The position numbers and the translations under genes were made by a program. A model generated the notes under the pieces. That model did not search any database. It was not told where the DNA came from and saw nothing but the letters and a program-made list of their open reading frames with translations. From positions 3,065,501 through 3,129,500 of the forward strand of contig NZ_CP106759.1 of NCBI RefSeq assembly GCF_025642255.1: a stretch of 64,000 nucleotides of DNA, given 5' to 3'. This document shows, in pieces, positions 1 to 9,567 of this stretch (within the stretch, counting starts at the first letter, position 1; each line of letters opens with the position of its first letter). The stretch is from Stenotrophomonas maltophilia (lineage in GTDB: Bacteria; Pseudomonadota; Gammaproteobacteria; Xanthomonadales; Xanthomonadaceae).

Positions 1-16
1 CACTGATCGCCTCCTC
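1..16 (-). other. Possible start of a gene leaving the window at its left edge
   Basis: On the minus strand the bases complementary to 11-16 read GAGGAG, a good ribosome binding site. Seven bases later comes GTG (complement of 1-3). This would be a gene starting just downstream of the hybrid kinase and leaving the window, perhaps in the same transcript. Only the start codon is visible, so nothing can be said of the product. Confidence 0.3.
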
Positions 17-99
17 ACGCGTTCCCAGATGGTGCCCGTCCTGCGGGCGTCGGCATGGTAAACCGAAAGTCGCGCCGTTCACGCCCGGCGCCGGCGCAA

Positions 100-3000
100 T
101 CAGCCCTCACCCTGGCGCTTGCTGCGAGCCTGCACGATGGCCGCCACCAGCATGTCGCCCGTGACCGGCTTGCGCAGGAAGCCGTCGAAACCGGCGGCCA
201 GCACCTGCGCCTCCGCATAGGCATCGGACCGCGCGGTCACCGCCACCAGTGGCAGCTCATAGCCCATGGCGCGCAGCTGACGGGCGATCGCCGTTCCGTC
301 CAGGGCCGGCAGATCCAGGTCGAGCAGACCGACATCGAACCCCTCGGTCGCGATCTCCGACAAGGCCCCCAGGCCGTGCAGCACGTGCACTACGTCGTGG
401 CCACGACCGCGCAGCAGGCCGGCGATGACGTCCGCTACCGTGGCGTCATCTTCGACCAGCAGGATGCGCAGCGGCGGCAGCGGCGGTGGCGACGCCCTGT
501 CGGAACCACTGTGGGCAGCCTGGCGGGTCCACGGCAGCGGCAGCTGCACGCGGAACCGTGCGCCCCTGCCCGGCTGGCTGTCGACATCGATGCGCCCACC
601 CATCGCCACGGCCAGTTCCTGGCAGATCGCCAGGCCCAGACCGCTGCCGCCATAGCGCGATGCTGTCCGCGGGCCATCGGCCTGCTCGAAGCGATGGAAC
701 AGACGCTGCTGCTGTTCGGCATTGATGCCGGGGCCGGTATCGAACACCTCGAAGCACACCCCGCCGCCATCCTCCTGCAGCCGCACGCCCAGGCCGACCT
801 GGCCGCGCTCGGTGAACTTGATGGCATTGCCGAGCAGGTTCAGCAGGATCTGGCGGATGCGCATTTCATCGCCACTGACGCTGATCGGGCCGGGCAAGGC
901 ATCCTCGCGTACAAAATCGAGCTGGCGCTGCTGCGCCATCGGCCGCATCAGCATCTGCACCTGGTCCAACAGCGCGGCAAGATCGAACGGACGCAGGTCC
1001 AGCTCCAGCCGCCCGGCTTCGATCCGGGCCAGGTCCAGGGCATCGTTGACCAGACGCAGCAGATGGCTGCCCGCCTGCTGGATCGATCCGGCATAGCTGC
1101 GCTGTACCGGATCCAGTGATGTGGCCAGCAGCAGTTCGCTCATGCCCAGTACGCCGGTCATCGGCGTGCGCACCTCATGACCCAGCGTGGCCAGGAAGTG
1201 GCTCTTGGCCTGCGAGGCCTGCTCGGCGAGCTGCTGCTTGTGCACGGTCAGCTGCCACTGCTGGCGCCTTCTCAGACGGCTGCGGATCGCCCATGCCAGC
1301 ACCAGCAGCAGCAACGAGCCCAGCAGCAGGTAGCCGAAGATCGCCATGCCGCTGCGCCACCAGGGCGGCAATACCTTCACCTGCAGTTGCTGCGACGGCG
1401 TCCACGGACCACTGTCGGTGGCCGCCTGTACTTCGATCACGTAGGCACCGGGCGCGAGGCGCGACAGCGTGCGCTGGCCGTCGCCGCCCTGCTCCACCCA
1501 GTTCTGGTCATAGCCCTGCACCCGGAACCGATAGCGGTTGCCCTGCGGGTTGCCGTACGAGAGCAGCCGCGCGTCGATCTGCAGATCACGGTCATCCGGA
1601 CCCAGCAGCAGCACCCCGGTGGTCGGCAGGGGTTGCCAGCCGCGCGCATCGTCGCGACGTACGCGCACCTGCGCGATCACCAGCGCGGAGGATGGCAGTG
1701 GGGTGTCGGCGGCATTGACGTCGAAACCGACCGCGCCGGTCTGGGTCACCGCGAGCACGCGGCCATCGGCGTTCACCGCAGGCGGTCGGCCGGTGAATTC
1801 GGCATCGGGCAGTCCGTCGCGCTCGGTGAACTGCCTCAGCCGCTTCGTTCTCGGATCCCAGCGCAGCAGACCGCGCGGCGTGGTGGCCCACAGGCGGCCA
1901 TCGTCGGCCAAGGCCAGCCCACCCATGCTCAGGGGTGGCACACCGGCGGCAGCATCGACGCGCTGCACCAGGCGCAGGCTCATGCCGTCCCACTGGTAGC
2001 GCTCGAAGGCGCCCTGGCGGGCGAGCCACAGCTGCTGCGGATCGATCCACACCAGGTCGTAGATCGATCCCCGCGAGACGCCAGGAACCGCCTCGAAGCG
2101 CTCACCCTGCTGGCGCCAGAGGCCCATGTCCCCCATCACCCAGGCCTGCCCGCGCGGATCGAATCGAATCTGCTCGATCGGCGCATCGCCCAGGCCGCGG
2201 AATCCCTCGACGGGGAAGCTGCGCAGCACCCGGCCATCGTCCAGACGCTGCTGCACGCCGACGTTCATCACCGACACCCAGGCGGTGCCATCCGGCGCCT
2301 GCCGCATCAGGTCGATGCGCTGGCGCAGGTCGGAGCCGCCGTCGATGCGCCACTCCCGGGTTGCGCGGGTGGCCGGGTCATAGACGGTGATGCGCCCGGC
2401 GCGGCCCAGCCAGAGGCGGCCGTCCGGCCGCGGCAATACCGACCAGACCGCGCCACTGCCCAGCTCGCGATCACTGGCAAGCAGACTCAGCACGCCCTGC
2501 GCATCGATCCGGTACACGCCGTGTGCCGAACTCACGTAGTAATTCCGGCCATCGGTGGCCGCGCTGAGCAGGTACTGGCTGTCCAGCGGTTTGCCGTCGA
2601 GCTGGTTCCAGGTGGAGAAGCGGCGCCAGTCCGGCGGCAGATAGGCCAACCCCTGGCTCAGCAGGGCCACCCAGACCCCGCCTTCGTGGTCCTGCAGCAG
2701 ATCGAGCACGCCGCTGTGGGCGGTCAGGAAGCCGCTGCCGCGATCGCCCTCCAGGCGCCACAGTGTCTGCGCATCACCGCGCAGCAGCCCATCCGAGGTA
2801 CCTGCCCAGTAGCCTCCCTGCCGATCCGCCAGCACCAGTGCCGAGCGAAAGCGATCACTGCCGGACCAGCGTGGACGGCTGACGCGGTCCTGGGCATCGA
2901 TGCGGAACAGGCCTTCGTTCTGGCTGCCGACCCAGATCGATCCATCGGGGTCGCGGCTGAGACGCAGCACGCTGACCCTGCCCAGCTCGCGCGGCGCGAT

Positions 3001-3648
3001 GGCCTCGAAGCCGTTGCCGTTCCAGCGGGCGACACCGGCCTCGGTACCGACCCACAGGCGGCCCTGCGCGTCGACCAGGCTGCTGAAGATGGTGTTGCTG
3101 GGCAAGCCGCCGGGGCGCTGCGGATCATGCTGGAAGAAGCGCAGGCTGCCATCCTCGCCGAAGCGGCACACGCCATGGCCGCTGGTGCCGATCCACAGCG
3201 CATCGTCCGCATAGGCCAGTGTCCAGAACTGGCTCTGGCATTCATTGTTCACCGTATCGAAGCTGGAGAAACGCTCGCGATCCGCGTCCAGCCGGGCGAT
3301 GCCCTTGCCGTTGATGCCGACCCACACCCGGTCCAGCGGATCCACCAGCAGGGTCTCGATCTCGTTGCCCGGCAGCGAACCCGGCCGCTCCGGTTCATGC
3401 TGCCAGACCCGCAGCGTCGTGCCGTCATAGCGGGCCAGCCCACCATCGGTGGCCGCCCAGATGTACCCCTGGCGGTCCTCGGCCAGGGCCACGACCATGC
3501 GCGACGGCAAGCCCTCGGCGGCGCCGAAGCGGCGCAGTCGTGGTGTCTCCCCAGCCATGTCCAGAGTCGCGGCCACCGTGGCGCTTGCCAGCAGCAGCAG
3601 ACCCGTTACTGCGATGCCTCGGCACCACAGACGCCAGCCACTCGTCAT
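100..3648 (-). CDS. Hybrid sensor histidine kinase with periplasmic two-component-regulator propeller
   Basis: 1182 aa membrane-bound sensor kinase with its own receiver domain. Order of parts: signal peptide or anchor (about residues 10-27); a long beta-propeller built of Reg_prop-type repeats (recurring G-x-W-x-G-T/L motifs, to about 670); a Y_Y_Y-like module ending near 760; one transmembrane helix (about 768-792); a HisKA box with phospho-acceptor H824 in GHEVRTP; a HATPase domain with N box ([10 protein letters not shown]), DTGPGIN and GGSGLGLAI; and a C-terminal receiver (acidic pair in LLVEDDA, phospho-acceptor D1110 in LLDLDLP). There is no AraC-type DNA-binding tail as in Bacteroides HTCS proteins, so output must pass to another protein. 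The inducer is unknown; sugars are typical for the family, but that is inference. Confidence 0.9.
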   Translation of the reverse strand: MTSGWRLWCRGIAVTGLLLLASATVAATLDMAGETPRLRRFGAAEGLPSRMVVALAEDRQGYIWAATDGGLARYDGTTLRVWQHEPERPGSLPGNEIETLLVDPLDRVWVGINGKGIARLDADRERFSSFDTVNNECQSQFWTLAYADDALWIGTSGHGVCRFGEDGSLRFFQHDPQRPGGLPSNTIFSSLVDAQGRLWVGTEAGVARWNGNGFEAIAPRELGRVSVLRLSRDPDGSIWVGSQNEGLFRIDAQDRVSRPRWSGSDRFRSALVLADRQGGYWAGTSDGLLRGDAQTLWRLEGDRGSGFLTAHSGVLDLLQDHEGGVWVALLSQGLAYLPPDWRRFSTWNQLDGKPLDSQYLLSAATDGRNYYVSSAHGVYRIDAQGVLSLLASDRELGSGAVWSVLPRPDGRLWLGRAGRITVYDPATRATREWRIDGGSDLRQRIDLMRQAPDGTAWVSVMNVGVQQRLDDGRVLRSFPVEGFRGLGDAPIEQIRFDPRGQAWVMGDMGLWRQQGERFEAVPGVSRGSIYDLVWIDPQQLWLARQGAFERYQWDGMSLRLVQRVDAAAGVPPLSMGGLALADDGRLWATTPRGLLRWDPRTKRLRQFTERDGLPDAEFTGRPPAVNADGRVLAVTQTGAVGFDVNAADTPLPSSALVIAQVRVRRDDARGWQPLPTTGVLLLGPDDRDLQIDARLLSYGNPQGNRYRFRVQGYDQNWVEQGGDGQRTLSRLAPGAYVIEVQAATDSGPWTPSQQLQVKVLPPWWRSGMAIFGYLLLGSLLLLVLAWAIRSRLRRRQQWQLTVHKQQLAEQASQAKSHFLATLGHEVRTPMTGVLGMSELLLATSLDPVQRSYAGSIQQAGSHLLRLVNDALDLARIEAGRLELDLRPFDLAALLDQVQMLMRPMAQQRQLDFVREDALPGPISVSGDEMRIRQILLNLLGNAIKFTERGQVGLGVRLQEDGGGVCFEVFDTGPGINAEQQQRLFHRFEQADGPRTASRYGGSGLGLAICQELAVAMGGRIDVDSQPGRGARFRVQLPLPWTRQAAHSGSDRASPPPLPPLRILLVEDDATVADVIAGLLRGRGHDVVHVLHGLGALSEIATEGFDVGLLDLDLPALDGTAIARQLRAMGYELPLVAVTARSDAYAEAQVLAAGFDGFLRKPVTGDMLVAAIVQARSKRQGEG

Positions 3649-3812
3649 CCTGAACCCCCGATCCAGCCGCGATTGTCACACAGCCCAGGCTTCACGACTG
3701 CAACAGCCCGTTTCCAGTGGCATCGCCACCACGAACTGTTGCAGCCATGCACGCAGCGTTGTCAGGGGGCTGTGCGTATGATCGCAGCGTCCCCTCCCGG
3801 AGCCCGCCATCG

Positions 3813-4457
3813 ATGCGACCCCGCCTGCTCCTGCTGCCGTTGCTGCTCGCCGCTGCGCCCGCCTGGGCACAGCTCGATACCTACCGGCTGGATCCGGTGC
3901 ACACGCGGGTGCTGTTCACGATCGATCATGCCGGCTACTCGCAGGCCATGGGGACGGTATCGGGCAGTGAGGGCCACCTTCAGTTCGATCCCGACAACTG
4001 GCGCGAGGCAACCCTGCAGGTCGATGTGCCGGTCGCCCGGCTGGATCTGGGAGATGCCAAATGGAACCAGGCCACGCTGGCCCGCAGCCTGCTTGATGGC
4101 GAGCGGTTTCCCAGCGCCCGGTTCGTATCGTCGCGGGTCGAACCGATCGATGCGAACCACGCCCGTGTGTTCGGCACGCTGACCCTGCGCGGGGTCAGCC
4201 AGGAGGTCGCGCTGGATGTGACCCTCAATGCCATCAAACGCTATCCGTTGCCGCCGTTCCGCCGCACCGCGGGTTTTTCCGCCAGCACCACGTTGAGCCG
4301 CCGCGCGTTCGGCATCACCGCCTGGCCCGGGGTGATCGGCGACGCGGTACAGGTACGGATCGAGGCCGAGGCCTTCCTCGACCGCAGCGACAGGCCGGGA
4401 ACTCCTGCCCCGGTTCCCCACTCCGACAGCAAGACGGCCCCCAAGGACCCCGCATGA
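3813..4457 (+). CDS. YceI family periplasmic protein (first copy)
   Basis: 214 aa. The ATG at 3813 was chosen over an upstream in-frame ATG because it is followed at once by a signal peptide (MRPRLLLLPLLLAAAPAWA). The mature part is a YceI-type lipocalin-like barrel (YRLDPVHTRVLFTIDHAGYS; later LTLRGVSQEVALDVTLN). YceI proteins bind polyisoprenoid or amphiphilic ligands in the periplasm; the physiological role here is not known. The stop overlaps the next gene by 4 bp (ATGA), so it is translationally coupled to the cytochrome b561 gene, and a second yceI follows. This copy has a proline-rich tail of about 25 residues after the barrel. Confidence 0.85.
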   Translation: MRPRLLLLPLLLAAAPAWAQLDTYRLDPVHTRVLFTIDHAGYSQAMGTVSGSEGHLQFDPDNWREATLQVDVPVARLDLGDAKWNQATLARSLLDGERFPSARFVSSRVEPIDANHARVFGTLTLRGVSQEVALDVTLNAIKRYPLPPFRRTAGFSASTTLSRRAFGITAWPGVIGDAVQVRIEAEAFLDRSDRPGTPAPVPHSDSKTAPKDPA

Positions 4458-5026
4458 CCGCCAAGAACTCCCCTGCCGCCTGGGGCAGTGTCAGCCAGAC
4501 CCTGCACTGGTTGATCGCACTACTGATCCTCGCCCTTGGCGTGGTCGGCCTGACCATGGGCGAACTGCCCAGGACGCCCAAATACTTCTGGGTCTACACC
4601 GCGCACAAGTCGATCGGCATCACCGTGCTGGCCCTGGTGCTGCTGCGCCTGGTCTGGCGCCTCTACGCCGGTGCGCCCAAGCCGGTGCCGGGTGTGCCCA
4701 GCTGGCAGGAGCGCATCGCCAGCGCCACCCACGTGCTGCTGTACGTGCTGATGTTCGCCATTCCGCTTTCGGGCTGGCTGTACGACTCTGCCAGCGGACT
4801 GCGGCCCTTCCGCTGGTTCGGCCTGGTCGATGTGCCCAAGCTCAGCGGACCGGATCCGCAGGTCGTCGCCGTGTCGCATGCGATCCATGAGTACGGCTTC
4901 TGGCTGCTGATCGCTGTGGTGCTGGCCCATGCCGGCGCTGCCCTTTACCACCACCTGTTCCAGCGCGACGCGACGTTGAGCCGCATGCTGCCGCGTGGCT
5001 GGCTTGCCTCTCCCCAGAAGGACTGA
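4454..5026 (+). CDS. Cytochrome b561 family protein
   Basis: 190 aa, four transmembrane helices, di-heme membrane cytochrome of the YceJ/CybB type. Candidate heme ligands are the histidines in TLHWLIALL, AHKSIGI, ATHVLLYVL and the pair in HAIHEYGFWLL/LAHAGAALYHH. Family members move electrons between the quinone pool and periplasmic acceptors, or act as superoxide:quinone oxidoreductases. The gene starts inside the previous stop codon and is followed 3 bp later by another yceI, so the three genes form one operon. The pairing with YceI mirrors the E. coli yceJ-yceI operon and suggests a shared redox or quinone-linked role, which is inference. Confidence 0.88.
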   Translation: MTAKNSPAAWGSVSQTLHWLIALLILALGVVGLTMGELPRTPKYFWVYTAHKSIGITVLALVLLRLVWRLYAGAPKPVPGVPSWQERIASATHVLLYVLMFAIPLSGWLYDSASGLRPFRWFGLVDVPKLSGPDPQVVAVSHAIHEYGFWLLIAVVLAHAGAALYHHLFQRDATLSRMLPRGWLASPQKD

Positions 5027-5029
5027 CCG

Positions 5030-5602
5030 ATGAATCTGAAACTGACCACCCCGGCGGCCGTGGCCGCTGCCCTGGCCGGCATGCTGGCCACTGCCCCGGC
5101 GTTGGCCGCGGACTATGCACAGGCTCCCGGCGCGGGCTCGATCCTGGTATTTGCCAGCAAGTACGACGGCGAAGTGTTCACCGGCAGCTTCCCGGGCTTC
5201 GCCACCAAGCTCAGCTTCGATCCCGCCAATCCGGCGGCCGGCTCACTCGACGTCGTGATTCCGCTGGCCGGCGCCAGGAGCGGCAACAGCGATCGTGACT
5301 CGACGCTGCAGAGCGCGGACTTCTTCAATGTCGGCAAGTTCGCCACCGCGCGTTACACCGCGAAGGGCTTCCGCGCCATCGGCAATGACCAGTTCGCCGC
5401 CGATGGCACGCTCGAGCTGCGTGGTGTCAGCAAGCCGGTGACGCTCACCTTCACCTGGAAGCCGGGCACGCAGCCGGTGCTGACCGGCAAGGCCACCGTC
5501 AAGCGCCTGGACTTCAGCGTCGGCGCCGGCGATTGGGCCGACACCAAGACCATCCCCGACGAAACCGCGATCAGCACGATCGTGAAGTTCGACGCGAAGT
5601 AA
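5030..5602 (+). CDS. YceI family periplasmic protein (second copy)
   Basis: 190 aa with a clear signal peptide (cleavage near ALA-AD, residue 26) and a single YceI barrel (FASKYDGEVFTGSFPGF; FNVGKFATARYTAKGF; LELRGVSKPVTLTFTW; ending IVKFDAK). It sits 3 bp after the cytochrome b561 stop, with a GAAGGACTGACCG upstream stretch supplying the ribosome binding site. It is clearly diverged from the first copy, so this is not a recent tandem duplication. A palindromic repeat cluster follows the stop, where it meets a convergent gene. Confidence 0.88.
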   Translation: MNLKLTTPAAVAAALAGMLATAPALAADYAQAPGAGSILVFASKYDGEVFTGSFPGFATKLSFDPANPAAGSLDVVIPLAGARSGNSDRDSTLQSADFFNVGKFATARYTAKGFRAIGNDQFAADGTLELRGVSKPVTLTFTWKPGTQPVLTGKATVKRLDFSVGAGDWADTKTIPDETAISTIVKFDAK

Positions 5603-5670
5603 GCCACGGGCCATGCCCGGCTCCACCTTGGAACGGTGATACAGGGTGGCGCCGGGCCATGCCCGGCGGC
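5603..5670. repeat. Pair of REP/SMAG-like palindromes between convergent genes
   Basis: Two near-identical palindromes, CGGGCCATGCCCG (5607-5619) and GCCGGGCCATGCCCGGC (5651-5667), about 45 bp apart. They lie between the convergent yceI and glutaredoxin-like genes. The second is identical to the palindrome at 43626-43642. There is no T tract, but the location suggests an mRNA-stabilising or transcription-ending role. Confidence 0.7.
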
Positions 5671-5671
5671 T

Positions 5672-5899
5672 TCACCCCGCAGCCAGCCAGGCCCGCACCC
5701 GCGCCGCATCGAAGGGCCAGTCCAGTTCGCGGCCGCCCGCCTCGTCGCGCAGCACCGGTACCCGCGCGCCGTAGTGCGCCTCCAGCGCTGGATGGTCATC
5801 CAGGAACACCGATTCGAACTCGGGCGCGCGTGCCTTGGCCAGTTCGGCCAGGGCCATATCGCACAGGTGGCAGTCGTCACGCTGGAACAGGGTCAACAC
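5672..5899 (-). CDS. Small glutaredoxin family (DUF836-like) protein
   Basis: 75 aa thioredoxin-fold protein with a CxxC redox motif (CHLC) directly after the first beta strand (VLTLFQRDDCHLCDMA). It also has the downstream VPVLRDE turn with cis-Pro typical of glutaredoxins and ends in an amphipathic helix (FDAARVRAWLAAG). I chose the GTG at 5899 because GAGG lies 7 bases upstream and it starts exactly at beta strand 1. Longer in-frame extensions run antisense through the serine dehydratase gene and look spurious. Function is probably thiol-disulfide exchange; the partner is unknown. It is divergent from and very close to the serine dehydratase gene. Confidence 0.75.
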   Translation of the reverse strand: MLTLFQRDDCHLCDMALAELAKARAPEFESVFLDDHPALEAHYGARVPVLRDEAGGRELDWPFDAARVRAWLAAG

Positions 5900-5998
5900 C
5901 GGCTTGCCTCGCTTGGCGGAAATGCTGCGCCGCAGCCATCGGAGGGCCCGGCAAGCCGCTAGAATAGCCGCTTGTCCGGTACCCGCAGTTTGGCATCC

Positions 5999-7381
5999 AT
6001 GGCTGTCAGCACGTTCGACGTCTTCAAGATCGGCATTGGCCCGAGCTCTTCCCACACCGTCGGACCGATGAAGGCCGCCGAGCGGTTCATCCATCGCTGG
6101 CTGCTCGACCCCGGCCGCCTGCACGAGGTCGCACGCATCCGCGCCGACGTCTACGGTTCGCTGGCGCTGACCGGTCGCGGCCATGGCACCGACAAGGCGA
6201 TCCTGCTTGGCCTGGAAGGCCAGCGCCCCAACCTGATCGATCCGGACATCATTCCGTCCACGCTGGAGCGCATCCGCAGCAGCAAGCGCATCCAGCTGAT
6301 GGGCCAGCATGAGATCGCCTTCGACGAGAAGCGCGACCTCGGCATGAACAAGCGGCAGAAGCTGCCGTACCACACCAACGGCATGCGCTTCACCGCGTAC
6401 AACGCCGACGATGAAGTGATCGCCACGCGCGACTATTACTCCGTTGGCGGTGGCTTCGTGGTCAACCAGGATGACGCGGCCGATGACCGCATCGTGCCCG
6501 ACGAAACCCCGCTGCCCTATCCGTTCAAGAGCGGCGACGAGCTGCTCGCGCAGACCGCGCGCAGCGGCCTGAGCATCGCGCAGCTGATGTTCGAGAACGA
6601 GAAGTGCTGGCGCAGCGAGGACGAGATCCGCGCCCAGCTGCGCGAGATCTGGAGCGCGATGCAGTCATGCGTGACGCGCGGCATCCGGGAGGAAGGCGTG
6701 CTGCCGGGTGGCCTGAAGGTCGGCCGTCGCGCGCCGGCGCTGTACCGCGAGCTGTCGTCGAAGCCGGAAGCGGCGATGCGCGATCCGCTGACCACGCTGG
6801 ACTGGGTCAATCTGTACGCGCTGGCCGTGAACGAGGAAAACGCCGCCGGTGGCCGCGTGGTGACCGCGCCGACCAACGGTGCGGCCGGCGTGCTGCCCGC
6901 GGTGCTGCATTACTTCGACCGGTTCTGCCCGGGTGCGAACGAGCAGCGTGTGTTCGACTTCCTGCTGACCTCGGCCGCGATCGGCATCCTCTACAAGGAG
7001 AATGCCTCGATTTCCGGTGCCGAAGTAGGCTGTCAGGGCGAAGTGGGCGTGGCCTGCTCGATGGCGGCCGGCGGCCTGGTTGCGGCGCTGGGCGGCAATC
7101 CAAGCCAGATCGAGAATGCCGCGGAAATCGGCATGGAACACAACCTCGGCCTGACCTGCGACCCGATCGGTGGGCTGGTGCAGATTCCCTGCATCGAGCG
7201 CAACGCGATGGGCGCGGTGAAGGCGATCAACGCCTCGCGCATGGCAATGCGCGGCGATGGCAAGCACAAGGTGTCGCTGGACAAGGTCATCAAGACCATG
7301 CGCGACACCGGCCGCGACATGCAGGACAAGTACAAGGAAACCAGCCGCGGCGGCCTCGCGGTGAATGTCATCGAGTGCTGA
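5999..7381 (+). CDS. sdaA: L-serine ammonia-lyase (iron-sulfur type)
   Basis: 460 aa, matching the usual length of single-chain SdaA. Converts L-serine to pyruvate and ammonia using a 4Fe-4S cluster. The N-terminal beta domain opens with [19 protein letters not shown]. The catalytic alpha domain carries candidate cluster cysteines in [15 protein letters not shown] and [17 protein letters not shown]. The ATG at 5999 starts just before the conserved STFDVFKIG; a TTG 27 bp upstream is less likely. TAGAAT at 5960-5965 is a plausible -10, giving a short leader. The strand faces away from the glutaredoxin-like gene, and the two share a short divergent control region. Confidence 0.95.
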   Translation: MAVSTFDVFKIGIGPSSSHTVGPMKAAERFIHRWLLDPGRLHEVARIRADVYGSLALTGRGHGTDKAILLGLEGQRPNLIDPDIIPSTLERIRSSKRIQLMGQHEIAFDEKRDLGMNKRQKLPYHTNGMRFTAYNADDEVIATRDYYSVGGGFVVNQDDAADDRIVPDETPLPYPFKSGDELLAQTARSGLSIAQLMFENEKCWRSEDEIRAQLREIWSAMQSCVTRGIREEGVLPGGLKVGRRAPALYRELSSKPEAAMRDPLTTLDWVNLYALAVNEENAAGGRVVTAPTNGAAGVLPAVLHYFDRFCPGANEQRVFDFLLTSAAIGILYKENASISGAEVGCQGEVGVACSMAAGGLVAALGGNPSQIENAAEIGMEHNLGLTCDPIGGLVQIPCIERNAMGAVKAINASRMAMRGDGKHKVSLDKVIKTMRDTGRDMQDKYKETSRGGLAVNVIEC

Positions 7382-7455
7382 TGACGGGCATCTGCCGGAC
7401 GACACCGTCACCGCATTCCGGTTAGGCTCGGGCATCCCCTGTCACGGAATGTCCC

Positions 7456-8451
7456 ATGCGCGTGATCGCCGCCGCATTGCTGGCCTGCCTGCCCCTCACC
7501 GCCGCTGCCGCTCCCGCCTATGGGCCGCGGCTGGAGGGCTTCGATTACGGCCATCCGGTACAGACCTTCACCCTGGAATCGCAGCAGCAACCGCTGCAGA
7601 TGGCCTATCTGGATATCGCGCCGACGACCGCGCCGATCGGCGTGGTGGTGCTCCTGCATGGCAAGAATTTCTGCGCGGCGACCTGGAAGGAAACCATCCC
7701 TCCCCTGCTCGCCGCCGGTTACCGAGTGATCGCACCTGACCAGGTCGGCTTCTGCAAATCCAGCAAGCCCGAGCGCTACCAGTATTCATTCGGCCAGCTC
7801 GCCGCCAACACCCATGCACTGCTGCAGCAGCTGCAGCTCGGCGGCCTGCCCGTGCACCTGGTCGGCCATTCGATGGGGGGCATGCTGGCGGTGCGCTATG
7901 CACTGACCTATCCGCAGGACCTGCGCAGCCTGTCGCTGGTCAATCCGATCGGCCTGGAGGACTGGAAGGCGCTGGGCGTGCCGTGGCGAAGCGTCGATGC
8001 CTGGTATGCCGGCGAGCTGAAAACCAGTTACGAGAGCATCCGCCGCTACCAGCTGGACGTGTACTACGACGGCACCTGGAAGCCTGCCTATGAAACCTGG
8101 GCACGCATGCAAGCGGGCATGTACGAGGGCGACGGCAGGCAGGCGGTGGCCTGGAGCCAGGCACTTGCCTCGGACATGGTGTTCAACCAGCCGGTGGTAT
8201 ACGAGCTGAAGAATCTGAAGGTGCCGACCGCGCTGTTCATCGGCCAGAAGGACCGCACCGCGATCGGTCGTGACCTGGCACCGGCAGAAGTGAAGGCACG
8301 GTTGGGCAACTATCCGGCGCTGGGCAAATCGGCCGCTGCGGCGATTGCCGGCGCGACGCTGGTCGAATTCGCCGAACTGGGCCATTCGCCGCAGGTACAG
8401 GACCCCAGGCAGTTCAATGCCGCGCTGCTGAAGGTGTTGAAAGGGCGCTGA
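7456..8451 (+). CDS. Secreted alpha/beta hydrolase
   Basis: 331 aa with a signal peptide (about residues 1-19, ending AAAAP). Alpha/beta-hydrolase fold: oxyanion region VVLLHGKNFCAATW, nucleophile elbow GHSMGGM with S139, a probable acid in FIGQKDRTA, and a C-terminal His in ELGHSPQV. The DQVGFCKSSKP strand is typical of haloalkane-dehalogenase/epoxide-hydrolase-like members, but the substrate cannot be told from sequence. It stands alone, 74 bp after sdaA, and ends before a palindrome shared with the convergent hom gene. Confidence 0.85.
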   Translation: MRVIAAALLACLPLTAAAAPAYGPRLEGFDYGHPVQTFTLESQQQPLQMAYLDIAPTTAPIGVVVLLHGKNFCAATWKETIPPLLAAGYRVIAPDQVGFCKSSKPERYQYSFGQLAANTHALLQQLQLGGLPVHLVGHSMGGMLAVRYALTYPQDLRSLSLVNPIGLEDWKALGVPWRSVDAWYAGELKTSYESIRRYQLDVYYDGTWKPAYETWARMQAGMYEGDGRQAVAWSQALASDMVFNQPVVYELKNLKVPTALFIGQKDRTAIGRDLAPAEVKARLGNYPALGKSAAAAIAGATLVEFAELGHSPQVQDPRQFNAALLKVLKGR

Positions 8452-8461
8452 AACTGCGGAT

Positions 8462-8482
8462 CCGCCGGGCATGGCCCGGCGG
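8462..8482. repeat. Palindrome between convergent genes
   Basis: A 9-bp perfect inverted repeat (CCGCCGGGC / GCCCGGCGG) with a 3-base loop lies between the hydrolase stop and the hom stop. It has the same GCCGGGC core as the palindromes at 5651 and 43626, in inverse orientation. It probably ends or protects both transcripts. Confidence 0.65.
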
Positions 8483-8499
8483 GCGCAGCGGGACGCTGC

Positions 8500-9567
8500 T
8501 CATCCCACGATGCGCAGCACGTCATCCAGCAATGCGGCAGCAGTGACTTCCGCGCCCGCTCCCGGCCCCTGGATCAGCAACGGCTGGGTGCGATAGCGGT
8601 CGCTGTGGATGGCGACGCGGTTGTCGGTGCCCGCCCCTTGCGCCAGTGGATGATCGGCCGGCAGTTCACGCAGCCCCACCTGTGCGCCGTCAGCGTCGAC
8701 CCGGCCGACGAAGCGCAGAACACGGCCGCTGTCCGTCGCCTGCTGCCAGCGCGCCTGCAGCGGTGCGTCCAGCTGCTCCAGTTCGGCCAATGCGTCGTCC
8801 AGCGGCAGCGCAGCCAACGCCGAGGGCACCAGTGAATCCACGTGCACCTGTGCGGCATCCAGCGCCAGTCCGCTGCTGCGCGCCAGAATCAGCAGCTTGC
8901 GCCGCACATCCTCGCCGGACAGATCCAGGCGCGGATCCGGTTCGGTGTAACCCGCGGCCAGCGCCTCGCGCACTGCAGCCGAGAACGGCGAACGGCCGTC
9001 ATAGCGATGGAACAACCAGGCCAGGGAACCGGACAACACCCCCTCGATCGCGTGGATGTGATCCCCCCCGGCCACCAGCGCGCGCAGGCTGCTCAACAGC
9101 GGCAGCCCCGCCCCCACGGTGGCACTGTCGCCGTACCGGGCGCCGCTGTCGGCGCAGCTCTCGGCGATGGCCTTCGCGCGTGACAGCTGCCCGCCCCGGC
9201 CCAGCTTGTTGGCCGTCACTACGTGCACCCCGCGCGCCAGCCACTGCGCATGGCGGGCGGCCACGTCTTCGCTGGCGGTGGCATCAACCACCACATCGCC
9301 ACGCTCCAGCCCTTCGGCACCGGCCCACGGTGGCACGCTCTGGCCGCCGCGCGGTGCGCGCCGCGCCAGTTCGAGCGGCAGGGCCAGATCGCGGTCGATG
9401 GCCAGCGCAGTACGCGAGTTGGCCAGCCACTGCACGCTGGGCAGTTCCAGGCCGCGCGCCTGCAGGGCCTGGTAGCGCTGCACGAACGCAGAGCCCACCG
9501 TCCCGGTGCCCAGCAGTGCCAGGCGACCGCCGCCCAGCGCCGGAATCTCGGCAGCCAGCGCGCTCAT
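8500..9567 (-). CDS. hom: Homoserine dehydrogenase (monofunctional, no ACT domain)
   Basis: 355 aa NAD(P)-dependent enzyme making homoserine from aspartate semialdehyde. N-terminal Rossmann motif LLGTGTVGSAFVQ (about residues 18-30), then DATASEDVAARH and TANKLGRGG. The catalytic domain has GATVGAGLPL-like, EGVLSGSLAWLF and EPDPRLDLSGEDVRRKLLILAR motifs, with the catalytic Asp/Lys region in the last. It resembles the dehydrogenase half of ThrA/MetL rather than the ACT-bearing Hom type; no aspartokinase or ACT part is present. Its start overlaps the metB stop by 4 bp (ATGA). Sitting last in the SAM-controlled met operon suggests it supplies homoserine for methionine rather than threonine. Confidence 0.92.
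   Translation of the reverse strand: MSALAAEIPALGGGRLALLGTGTVGSAFVQRYQALQARGLELPSVQWLANSRTALAIDRDLALPLELARRAPRGGQSVPPWAGAEGLERGDVVVDATASEDVAARHAQWLARGVHVVTANKLGRGGQLSRAKAIAESCADSGARYGDSATVGAGLPLLSSLRALVAGGDHIHAIEGVLSGSLAWLFHRYDGRSPFSAAVREALAAGYTEPDPRLDLSGEDVRRKLLILARSSGLALDAAQVHVDSLVPSALAALPLDDALAELEQLDAPLQARWQQATDSGRVLRFVGRVDADGAQVGLRELPADHPLAQGAGTDNRVAIHSDRYRTQPLLIQGPGAGAEVTAAALLDDVLRIVG

Noticed and set aside
1177-4182. 1001-codon plus-strand frame across the hybrid kinase and into yceI
   Set aside because: It overlaps two confident genes and has no motif.
5900-6373. N-terminal extension of the glutaredoxin-like protein
   Set aside because: It runs antisense through sdaA; the GTG at 5899 with GAGG upstream fits the domain start.
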